Below are positions 1-5,408 of a DNA stretch of 6,448 nucleotides, piece by piece (within the stretch, counting starts at the first letter, position 1; each line of letters starts with the position of its first letter). The notes beneath the pieces are model-generated. The model was given only the letters and a program-made list of their open reading frames with translations, did not search any database and had not been told where the DNA came from. The position numbers were made by a program, and so were the translations under genes. The stretch comes from Balneolales bacterium (lineage in GTDB: Bacteria > Bacteroidota > Rhodothermia > Balneolales > Natronogracilivirgulaceae): the NCBI GenBank assembly GCA_007135895.1, contig SLHZ01000255.1:1-6448 (forward strand). The letters run 5' to 3'.

Positions 1-1773
1 ATCCTTTGGCTGATCGGCCATTCGGGACAGGATCCGGACCGGTACTCCGAAAACACTGTTGGCCAGGTTGGACAGATACCGTTGTTGTTCGCGTATGATA
101 TCCGAAGTAAAACTGTCGCTGCATTCTAAAAAAAGCTGTTTGTTGTCAAACTGGACGGGCCGTGAGCGCTGAATGGTGAAGTAGAGCATGCTGCTTGAGC
201 CCTCCTGTAGTTTATTGAGGTATTCGGGCCACCGTTGCATTAGCTCGGAAAAGGAAGATACCGGAGAATGCTGATGGCCATCGAAGGGTTCCTCTATTTC
301 AGATTTGGGCAAAGCTTTCGGCTTTGTGGAAAGAGCCAGATTACCACTGACGGGACTCTCGTTTTTCAAACCGGCATGTTCCGGCTTGGGCAGCACTACG
401 GCTGATAAATGATTTCCTGGCCGACCAAGGGCCGGCTTGCCAAAGATTCCCGGTTCCTCCTGTGGTATCTTTTCATCCTGTGGTATCTTTTCATCCTGTG
501 GTATCTTCCTGCCGGTCTGCAATTTCGGTTTATCCGGAACAATCCGAGAATCTCCCCCGTGCAGGTTTTTCGCAGTTTGAGAAGAAGGCCTTTTGTGACC
601 TGGTGCTGCAGCAGGCGTTTTCTCCAGACTATTTGAAGTCTGTGTCTGGGACGTTTCAGAGCCGTCGCCCAGCAGGTCCAGTTTCTGAAGGAGCTCCTGC
701 AAACTTTCCGTACGGGTCATATGGAAAAGCTTGAGTATGGTGATTTCCAGATGAATCCTTGGATTGTGGGCATTGCGAATGGTGAATTGGGCTTCATGGA
801 CAATGTGCATCATCCTCATGAGGTCATCATCGGAGAAAGAAGCCGCGGATTCACGATAACGATCCCGCATTTCAGCGGTTGTTTCAATGAGGTTGAAATT
901 ACGGCTGTCACGGGAAAGATAGAGGTTCCGAAAATGCTCTGTAAGTGCACCAAGCAGCTCCTGGATGTCATTTCCTGCAAGGAGCAGACGATGGAGCAGG
1001 GCCATGCCTTCTTGAGTGTTCTCATTGAAGATGTGTCCGGTTAATTCAAACAGCCGGTCTGAACTTACGATATTTAGCGCCTCATGCACGTCATCTGCCG
1101 ATATTTCCGATCCGCAAAACGCTGTTACCTGATCCAGTATGCCGAGGGCATCCCGGAGCGCGCCGTCGGCTTTTTTTGCGATGATATGGAGTGAACGGTC
1201 ATCAATGACAAGATTTTCCTTTTGTGCTATTGATCGAAGTCGTGAAACGATTTCATCCACGGTAATTCTTCGAAAGTCAAATCGCTGACAGCGAGACAGG
1301 ATGGTAGGCAGAATGCGATGGGGCTCCGTGGTGGCAAAAATGAAAATCACGTGGGCCGGCGGCTCTTCCAGGGTCTTCAACAGCGCATTGAAGGCCTGTT
1401 TGCTCAGCATATGGACTTCATCGATTATATAGATTTTATAGTTTCCGCTTTGCGGTGGTATGCGCACCCGTTCCCGCAAGGTGCGTATGTCGTCCACGCT
1501 GTTGTTGGAGGCGGCGTCAATCTCAATGATATTGAGGGTGTTATTCAGGTCTTCGCCGCTAATATCCTCTGCCACTTCATTGATGGTACGTGCCAGCACC
1601 CGGGCCATGGTTGTTTTCCCCACTCCCCGTGGTCCGCAAAAAAGGTAGGCGTGACTCAGTCGGTTTTTTTCAATGGCATTTTTCAGGGTGCTGCTGACAT
1701 GATCCTGTGAAACAATATCATCAAATGTCTGAGGACGGTATGTTCGGGTCAGAGCCTTGTAGTTGCTGGACAT
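1..1773 (-). CDS. dnaX: DNA polymerase III subunit gamma/tau, 3' end cut off by the window
   Basis: This is the clamp-loader ATPase that loads the sliding clamp during chromosome replication. The frame is open for 591 codons from ATG at 1773 to base 1, with no stop, so the C-terminus lies outside. The N-terminus shows the family pattern: YRPQTFDDIVSQ (residues 12-23), Walker A GPRGVGKT (47-54), IDAASNNSVDDIR (85-97), Walker B IIDEVHML (116-123), LLKTLEEPP (131-139), the SRC motif (160-162) and ADGALRDAL near residue 205. The clamp-loader collar domain extends to about residue 356. A polar, repeat-bearing linker follows, then a second folded region from about residue 505 (SFSELMQRW onward), so a tau-like form is expected. 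The four cysteines that normally bind zinc between Walker A and IDAAS are absent. There is no clear Shine-Dalgarno before the ATG. It lies 150 bases downstream of the peptidase gene in the same direction. Confidence 0.97.
   Translation of the reverse strand, partial: MSSNYKALTRTYRPQTFDDIVSQDHVSSTLKNAIEKNRLSHAYLFCGPRGVGKTTMARVLARTINEVAEDISGEDLNNTLNIIEIDAASNNSVDDIRTLRERVRIPPQSGNYKIYIIDEVHMLSKQAFNALLKTLEEPPAHVIFIFATTEPHRILPTILSRCQRFDFRRITVDEIVSRLRSIAQKENLVIDDRSLHIIAKKADGALRDALGILDQVTAFCGSEISADDVHEALNIVSSDRLFELTGHIFNENTQEGMALLHRLLLAGNDIQELLGALTEHFRNLYLSRDSRNFNLIETTAEMRDRYRESAASFSDDDLMRMMHIVHEAQFTIRNAHNPRIHLEITILKLFHMTRTESLQELLQKLDLLGDGSETSQTQTSNSLEKTPAAAPGHKRPSSQTAKNLHGGDSRIVPDKPKLQTGRKIPQDEKIPQDEKIPQEEPGIFGKPALGRPGNHLSAVVLPKPEHAGLKNESPVSGNLALSTKPKALPKSEIEEPFDGHQHSPVSSFSELMQRWPEYLNKLQEGSSSMLYFTIQRSRPVQFDNKQLFLECSDSFTSDIIREQQRYLSNLANSVFGVPVRILSRMADQPKD
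454..507 (-). repeat. Three tandem 18-bp units inside the dnaX linker
   Basis: Three head-to-tail 18-bp copies (454-471, 472-489, 490-507) read on the plus strand as TTCATCCTGTGGTATCTT; the copy at 454 differs by one base. In the dnaX frame they encode KIPQDE, KIPQDE, KIPQEE at residues 423-440. The repeat keeps the frame and lies in the disordered linker, so it probably arose by slippage or unequal exchange and may vary between strains. Confidence 0.92.
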
Positions 1774-1802
1774 GGCTGGTTGAAGAGGGTTTGCTGGGGC
1801 AT

Positions 1803-1823
1803 CCGGACGACATGGTGGTCCGG
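1803..1823 (-). promoter_or_regulatory. Inverted repeat in the dnaX leader
   Basis: Perfect 6-bp arms CCGGAC (1803-1808) and GTCCGG (1818-1823) flank a 9-base loop, 30 bases before the dnaX ATG. It overlaps one of two direct copies of TGGTGGTC (1813-1820 and 1830-1837, period 17 bp). No T-tract follows on the minus strand, so it is not an intrinsic terminator. An RNA leader structure or a protein-binding site is possible, but function is inferred only from position. The rest of the 1774-1923 gap holds nothing else I can name apart from the promoter box. Confidence 0.35.
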
Positions 1824-1874
1824 TGATTCTGGTGGTCTGTTATGGTGTGGCATAATGCTCCTTGCCAACAACCC

Positions 1875-1882
1875 CAAAGTTA
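1875..1882 (-). promoter_or_regulatory. Possible Bacteroidota-type -7 promoter box for dnaX
   Basis: The minus strand reads TAACTTTG, an exact match to the TAnnTTTG element used by the primary sigma factor of Bacteroidota, about 100 bases before the dnaX ATG. I see no good TTG-type upstream element at the usual 17-23 bp spacing. An 8-bp motif with four fixed positions plus TA is weak evidence alone. dnaX may instead be read through from the peptidase gene. Confidence 0.3.
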
Positions 1883-1923
1883 AGAAAATGATGCCTCTCT
1901 ATCCATGAAAAGCTTGGGAAGAA

Positions 1924-3261
1924 TCACACCGGTTCACTTGTCATGAATTGTTCAATATCACTGCGGGTTTTGGGAACATCCGTCAGGTTTTCAGGTCCGT
2001 TTTCCCGAATGATGATATTGTCTTCAATACGAATTCCACCAAACTCCATCATTTGTGACAAGCGACTTACGTCCAGATGAACTTTCAGACCGGGATCGGA
2101 AAAGGAAGGCTCAAGAAGTGCCGGAATGATATACAGACCGGGCTCGATGGTAATAACCATGCCGGGCTCAAAGGTTCTTCTGGCACGGAGGAAACGCAGA
2201 CCGGGTCGGTCGATTCTTTTGGTTCCCTTCGGATATCCTCCCACATCATGAGTGTCCAGACCAAGAAAATGCCCGAGGCCATGCGGAAAAAACAGGGCGA
2301 AGACATTTTTGTCCATCAGTTCGTCAATACTCCCTTTGACCAGCCCGCAGTCACGCAGTCCCGAAACGATGATTCTTGCTGCCGTCAGGTGAAGGTCTTC
2401 CATTTTGTTGCCAGGACGTGCCATTTCAATGGTTTTTTCCTGGGATTCAAGAACGATATCATAAAGTTCCGCCTGTAGCGTGTTGAATTTGCCATTAACG
2501 GGCATGGTTCGGGTTATGTCCGCGGCATAGCCTCTGTACTCCGCACCGGCATCCAGGAGAAAGAGCTCGCCATCACGCAGCTTTCGGTGGTATTCCACGT
2601 AGTGCAGAATAGCCGAGCCGGGACCGGAAGCAAATATCCCGGAATAGGGCAGGTGCATCATTCCGTTTCGTGCCGTGCGGTACTGGAAAAGTGCCTTGAG
2701 TTCATACTCGTAAGAGTCCGGTGATACTGCTTTCATAACGTCCCTGTGTGCCTGATTGGCAACGGATGCCGCTTTTTTCAGACAGCGGATTTCATCTTCG
2801 GACTTGATGGTTCTGCAGTAAGCCATGGCGCCCCCGAGCTCACCCGTCTCTACATGAAAGCCCATTTCTTTGATGGAACCGGCAGCGGCCGGTAAAGAGT
2901 GAATTACTTCCGGTTTTCGCAATTTCAGCTCTTTGTCCAGCTCATCGGCATAGATAACCCTGTCAGGACCGTATTTTTTCTGATATTCATCGGGAGAATA
3001 GAGATAACCCATCCAGACCGCGTATTGCGTATCACGCCTTGGAATAATCAGAGTGTACTCTCCGGTCTTGCAGTCCATCATGGCAGCCATGTCCGGCTCG
3101 TCGACTCCTGTCAGGTAGAGGAAGTTGGATTCTTGTCGAAAAGGATATTCAAAGTCGGTGTCGTAGCGCCGGGCAACGGTGCCACCTGAAAAGAAAAGAA
3201 TACAATCTTTGTTTTCTTCAAATAGATCAAAGAGTTTTTTTCGGTGCTGGCTGTACATCAT
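1924..3261 (-). CDS. pepP: Xaa-Pro aminopeptidase / prolidase-type M24B metallopeptidase
   Basis: A cytosolic dinuclear-metal peptidase that releases N-terminal residues preceding proline, or splits Xaa-Pro dipeptides, in peptide turnover. At 445 residues it has the length of a complete PepP. The N-terminal AMP_N domain (about residues 1-150) includes RQESNFLYLTGVDEPD (42-57). The pita-bread catalytic domain has all five expected metal ligands: Asp237 (LLDAGAE), Asp248 (AADITRT), His331 (HGLGHFLGLDTHD), Glu373 (TIEPGLY) and Glu413 (GGIRIEDN), plus the conserved His338. No signal peptide is visible. The start is one of two adjacent ATGs (3261 or 3258), with no Shine-Dalgarno directly upstream. 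A hairpin lies 19 bases before the start. Choosing between aminopeptidase P and prolidase needs a phylogeny; the fold and active site are secure. Confidence 0.93.
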   Translation of the reverse strand: MMYSQHRKKLFDLFEENKDCILFFSGGTVARRYDTDFEYPFRQESNFLYLTGVDEPDMAAMMDCKTGEYTLIIPRRDTQYAVWMGYLYSPDEYQKKYGPDRVIYADELDKELKLRKPEVIHSLPAAAGSIKEMGFHVETGELGGAMAYCRTIKSEDEIRCLKKAASVANQAHRDVMKAVSPDSYEYELKALFQYRTARNGMMHLPYSGIFASGPGSAILHYVEYHRKLRDGELFLLDAGAEYRGYAADITRTMPVNGKFNTLQAELYDIVLESQEKTIEMARPGNKMEDLHLTAARIIVSGLRDCGLVKGSIDELMDKNVFALFFPHGLGHFLGLDTHDVGGYPKGTKRIDRPGLRFLRARRTFEPGMVITIEPGLYIIPALLEPSFSDPGLKVHLDVSRLSQMMEFGGIRIEDNIIIRENGPENLTDVPKTRSDIEQFMTSEPV

Positions 3262-3280
3262 GAAGAATCGGATTAATAAA

Positions 3281-3296
3281 CGGAGCGGCAGCTCCG
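3281..3296 (-). promoter_or_regulatory. Strong hairpin just upstream of the peptidase gene
   Basis: CGGAGC (3281-3286) and GCTCCG (3291-3296) form a perfect 6-bp GC-rich stem with a 4-base loop. On the minus strand it is followed by TTTATTAAT and then the peptidase ATG after 19 bases in all. The tail is U-rich but broken, so it could be a weak terminator for the gene upstream, an attenuator, or a 5' stabilising structure. A GGAGG motif (3304-3308) sits on its 5' side, too far away to serve the annotated start. Confidence 0.45.
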
Positions 3297-3356
3297 AACG
3301 GTACCTCCATGTCTCACGGAATTGCCGCAGACAGGGAAATAGCAGAATGCCGGATT

Positions 3357-3390
3357 AAAAAAAAGCGATGTCAAAAAAAGCGGTGATGTC
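3357..3390 (-). repeat. Tandem pair of T-tract units between two genes
   Basis: On the plus strand A8-GCGATGTC (3357-3372) is followed directly by A7-GCGGTGATGTC (3373-3390), two diverged copies of one unit, the second with 3 extra bases and one A fewer. On the minus strand this gives two successive runs of 7-8 T downstream of the HsdR-N-like gene. The T-runs could help end transcription, but no hairpin abuts them. Confidence 0.6.
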
Positions 3391-3399
3391 CCAAATGGT

Positions 3400-3418
3400 G
3401 TCCCCTGCAGTCGGGGAC
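3400..3418. repeat. GC-rich intergenic palindrome
   Basis: GTCCCC (3400-3405) and GGGGAC (3413-3418) form a perfect 6-bp stem around the 7-base loop TGCAGTC. A related GTCCC occurs nearby at 3389-3393. It lies 23 bases after the stop of the HsdR-N-like gene. A REP-like repeat or part of a terminator is possible. The nearest minus-strand T-run starts about 20 bases further on, which is too far for a classical intrinsic terminator. Confidence 0.5.
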
Positions 3419-3441
3419 GGTTGAAAGGTAAGGTTTTTTTT

Positions 3442-4422
3442 TCAGGTAAACATCCGGTTTCCTGTTGCATTTAGCAGTGCCTCAAGAAAATGTTTGTTGG
3501 ATTTGGGAGTTTTTTTAAAAAAAAGCGGGTCTTGCCAAAGGTTCTGCAATTCCCGGACGGCGCTTGCAGGCAGTTTATCAAGTTGACCGCTGGTTTCTTT
3601 GGCTTTGGAAATGCGGTACAAGCCGGAATCCATGATGTTTCCATCCGTATCAACCAGGATCCGCGCTGAGGAGATATTATTTCCCTCCCGGTTTGCAAAT
3701 AGGCAGAAGAGGGTGTCTTGGCGGTTGAGTGCCATCATGCTAAGTGCCAGTACGGCTTTTTCGGGGCCGGGAGCTTCAACCATCGCATAGTAATGATGCA
3801 GGGGCATGGAGTCGTACGGGAATGAGAGCGACATGTAGTCATATGCCAGATTGCCGGAGTGGAACAGCATTGCCAAAAAGGAAGAGAGTCCGCTGTCATA
3901 ACCTGTCAGGTTGCCGGCCAGGAAACCCCGGCCCTTCCAATATTCGGGATTTAAGGAGAAAAATGGCTTGCCTTTCCTGATTTCCCGGGGGTAGCTTTCC
4001 GTCGGGATGGGGGTCAGCTCACCACGGGTGTCATAGAGGGCATCCTGATACCCATTGGTCAGCAGGATATAAGGCGCTTTGACATGACGGTTGTAAACAG
4101 CGGCCTGAAGAGCCGCGGCTTGTCCGGGAGGGACAGACTCGGCCTTGCACTCAATAAGCATCCAGGGGCGGAAGCCGGCATCATAACAAACCACATCGGT
4201 TCTTCCCCTGGAGTGCCGGGCCGGAACCGGGGCTTCCACTGCAATTCGAGAGGCGGAGATGCGGGTTTCAAGCAGCAGGTACTCGATAACCCGCATTCGG
4301 ACAAGCTCTTCGGGACGAAACAGGAGTGCTTTGCGTTTAATGGGATTCCAAAGCATTTTTTTTCCGGTCCGGAAAGTAATGCGAGGGAAATGGCGGCTGG
4401 TTACGGAAGAGTAATGAAACAC
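3442..4422 (-). CDS. Stand-alone HsdR N-terminal-domain protein (PD-(D/E)XK nuclease-like), C-terminal half unknown
   Basis: The first ~145 of 326 residues resemble the HSDR_N-type domain found as single proteins in Bacteroidota. Visible landmarks are WNPIKRKALLFRPEELVR (25-42), Glu63, Asp76 in RTDVV, Glu91-Cys92-Lys93 in LIECKAE, and YILLTNG (118-124). Asp76 with Glu91-x-Lys93 fits the PD-(D/E)XK active site, so the catalytic residues look intact. Residues ~150-326 match no family I recognise; they contain hydrophobic patches but no clear transmembrane helix, Walker motif or helicase motif. No hsdM, hsdS or helicase lies nearby, so a true type I restriction system is unlikely. The start is GTG at 4422: the next Met (23) would remove FPRITFR, which aligns with the family N-terminus. 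An AAGGAA motif lies about 14 bases upstream, slightly far for a Shine-Dalgarno. Its physiological role is unknown. Confidence 0.85.
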   Translation of the reverse strand: MFHYSSVTSRHFPRITFRTGKKMLWNPIKRKALLFRPEELVRMRVIEYLLLETRISASRIAVEAPVPARHSRGRTDVVCYDAGFRPWMLIECKAESVPPGQAAALQAAVYNRHVKAPYILLTNGYQDALYDTRGELTPIPTESYPREIRKGKPFFSLNPEYWKGRGFLAGNLTGYDSGLSSFLAMLFHSGNLAYDYMSLSFPYDSMPLHHYYAMVEAPGPEKAVLALSMMALNRQDTLFCLFANREGNNISSARILVDTDGNIMDSGLYRISKAKETSGQLDKLPASAVRELQNLWQDPLFFKKTPKSNKHFLEALLNATGNRMFT

Positions 4423-4530
4423 GCTGGGATGATTTTTCCTTGTAGTTATAGACCCTTAAAGAATGGTTCTGCCATCAGGCAAGACGGCTTTGAGTTGCCG
4501 GACTGCCGTGATCGCAAGTAATTACAAGGG

Positions 4531-4561
4531 AATATAACACTTATATGACCTCCAATGTCAA
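4531..4561 (-). promoter_or_regulatory. Candidate promoter for the HsdR-N-like gene
   Basis: The minus strand has a perfect TTGACA (-35, 4561-4556), then 19 bases, then TATATT (-10, 4536-4531), which matches TATAAT at five of six positions. The spacing is longer than the optimal 17. Transcription would begin near 4524, giving a leader of about 100 bases before the GTG at 4422. The 276-base gap between phoU and this gene supports an independent promoter. If the organism uses Bacteroidota-type promoter elements, this sigma-70-like match may be fortuitous. Confidence 0.45.
4532..4546. promoter_or_regulatory. Perfect inverted repeat over the -10 element, possible operator
   Basis: ATATAACACTTATAT is a perfect 6+3+6 palindrome. 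It covers most of the candidate -10 and part of the spacer, where a repressor dimer could block RNA polymerase. The arms are AT-only, so chance occurrence is not negligible. Confidence 0.35.
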
Positions 4562-4645
4562 TAGGCTTAAAGCGTTTCAGGCAATTGCCGATTATGACAC
4601 ATGAAACATTCATGGCCAATCCTTCGGACACACAGGCGCATGATT

Positions 4646-4670
4646 AAAAACGTCATGGGCACCCGTTTTT
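4646..4670 (-). terminator. Weak terminator candidate after phoU
   Basis: On the minus strand AAAAACG and CGTTTTT form a 7-bp stem around 11 loop bases that contain a further short GGG/CCC pairing, ending in a run of five T. It begins about 30 bases after the phoU stop. A second small inverted repeat, AACCT/AGGTT (4674-4686), lies between. The stem is AT-rich and hence weak. The position, at the end of the phosphate operon and ahead of a separate promoter, is what supports the call. Confidence 0.35.
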
Positions 4671-4698
4671 TCCAACCTTGCAGGTTTTAAAAAAAGGG

Positions 4699-5358
4699 TC
4701 AGTGTTTCGCGATATTCTCCACCAGCTCACCGGTTACCAGGAAGATGATTCTTTCACATATATTGGTCACACGGTCACCGATCCGCTCCAGGTTATGGGC
4801 CGACCACAAGAGGTAGGTACACCTGGTGATAGTCCGCGGGTTTTCAATCATTATGGAGACCAGTTCACGAAAGATCTGATGATACAGCTCATCCAGTTCG
4901 TCATCCTGCAAGGTGATCTGCCGGGCTGCTTCCACGTCCCGTTCGGCATAGGCCCTGAGGCTTCGGTGTATCATGTCTATGGCAATTTCGGCCATTCGGG
5001 GGATATCGATAAGGGGCTTGACCGGCGGTTTGTCGGCCAGAAGTATCACGACTTTGGCAATGCCCTCCGCGTAATCTCCCATACGTTCCAGATCAGTGAT
5101 GATACTGAGGATGGCAATCAGTTCACGGAGATCCCCTGCAACCGGCTGTTGTGTTGCGAACAGGTGGATGCATTGCTCTTCGATATCAAATCGCTTGTTG
5201 TTGATGTGGATATCATCCTTTCGGATTTTTTTTGCTTCATGAACATCCCGTTCTTTCATAGCTGTTATGGAGCGGTCCACGGCAATGGCAACCATTTTTG
5301 CCATGTTGAAAAGATCCTTTTCAAGTTTTTTGAGGTGTTTCTGAAAGGCGATGCGCAT
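4699..5358 (-). CDS. phoU: Phosphate signalling and transport regulator PhoU
   Basis: PhoU is a cytoplasmic, all-helical protein that couples the Pst phosphate transporter to the phosphate two-component system and restrains phosphate uptake and Pho gene expression. At 219 residues it has the usual length and both three-helix repeats. The paired metal-binding signatures are visible as DLERMGDYAEGI (89-100) and NLERIGDRVTNI (189-200), where the first position of the second motif is Asn rather than Asp. The amphipathic helix starting HLKKLEKDLFNMA (8-20) is typical. It follows pstB by 50 bases in the same direction, as the last gene of the pst operon. A hairpin with a T-tract in that gap could lower its expression relative to pstB. 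No Shine-Dalgarno is visible; the ATG at 5358 gives the standard N-terminus. Confidence 0.96.
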   Translation of the reverse strand: MRIAFQKHLKKLEKDLFNMAKMVAIAVDRSITAMKERDVHEAKKIRKDDIHINNKRFDIEEQCIHLFATQQPVAGDLRELIAILSIITDLERMGDYAEGIAKVVILLADKPPVKPLIDIPRMAEIAIDMIHRSLRAYAERDVEAARQITLQDDELDELYHQIFRELVSIMIENPRTITRCTYLLWSAHNLERIGDRVTNICERIIFLVTGELVENIAKH

Positions 5359-5384
5359 GGTGGCGGTTTCTGGGTTATTCGATT

Positions 5385-5402
5385 AAAAAAGGTCCTTGAC
5401 CT
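5385..5402 (-). terminator. Short hairpin plus T-tract between pstB and phoU
   Basis: Starting 6 bases after the pstB stop, the minus strand reads AGGTC-AAG-GACCT followed by an unbroken T run, giving a 5-bp stem (5390-5394 with 5398-5402), a 3-base loop and six T (5385-5390). The layout is that of an intrinsic terminator, but the stem is short. I infer partial termination or an mRNA 3'-end signal that sets the pstB to phoU ratio. Confidence 0.45.
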
Positions 5403-5408
5403 GAGAAA

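Noticed and set aside
1171..1177. A7 run in the dnaX coding strand (A AAA AAA in the reading frame), a possible -1 frameshift site for making a short gamma form
   Set aside because: It lies at codons 199-201 within the ATPase core, whereas known gamma-forming frameshifts occur after domain III. A product ending about 26 codons later would lack the collar domain.
721..1710. Plus-strand ORFs opposite dnaX (for example 721-1044 and 1318-1710)
   Set aside because: They mirror the conserved dnaX coding frame on the other strand, and nothing in the peptides suggests a real protein.
2077..2478. Plus-strand ORF of 133 codons opposite the peptidase gene
   Set aside because: It overlaps the metal-ligand region of the peptidase and shows no family features.
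3273..3470. Minus-strand ORF of 65 codons overlapping the end of the HsdR-N-like gene and the gap
   Set aside because: Its sequence is a translation of the palindromes and T-tracts, overlapping a supported gene in another frame.
3442..4422. A type I restriction-modification locus
   Set aside because: Only an HsdR-N-like domain is present. There is no helicase part, methyltransferase or specificity subunit, and the flanking genes are housekeeping.
4446..4631. Minus-strand ORF of 61 codons in the gap before the HsdR-N-like gene
   Set aside because: It runs through the candidate promoter, shows no recognisable motif and has no Shine-Dalgarno or family resemblance; probably chance.
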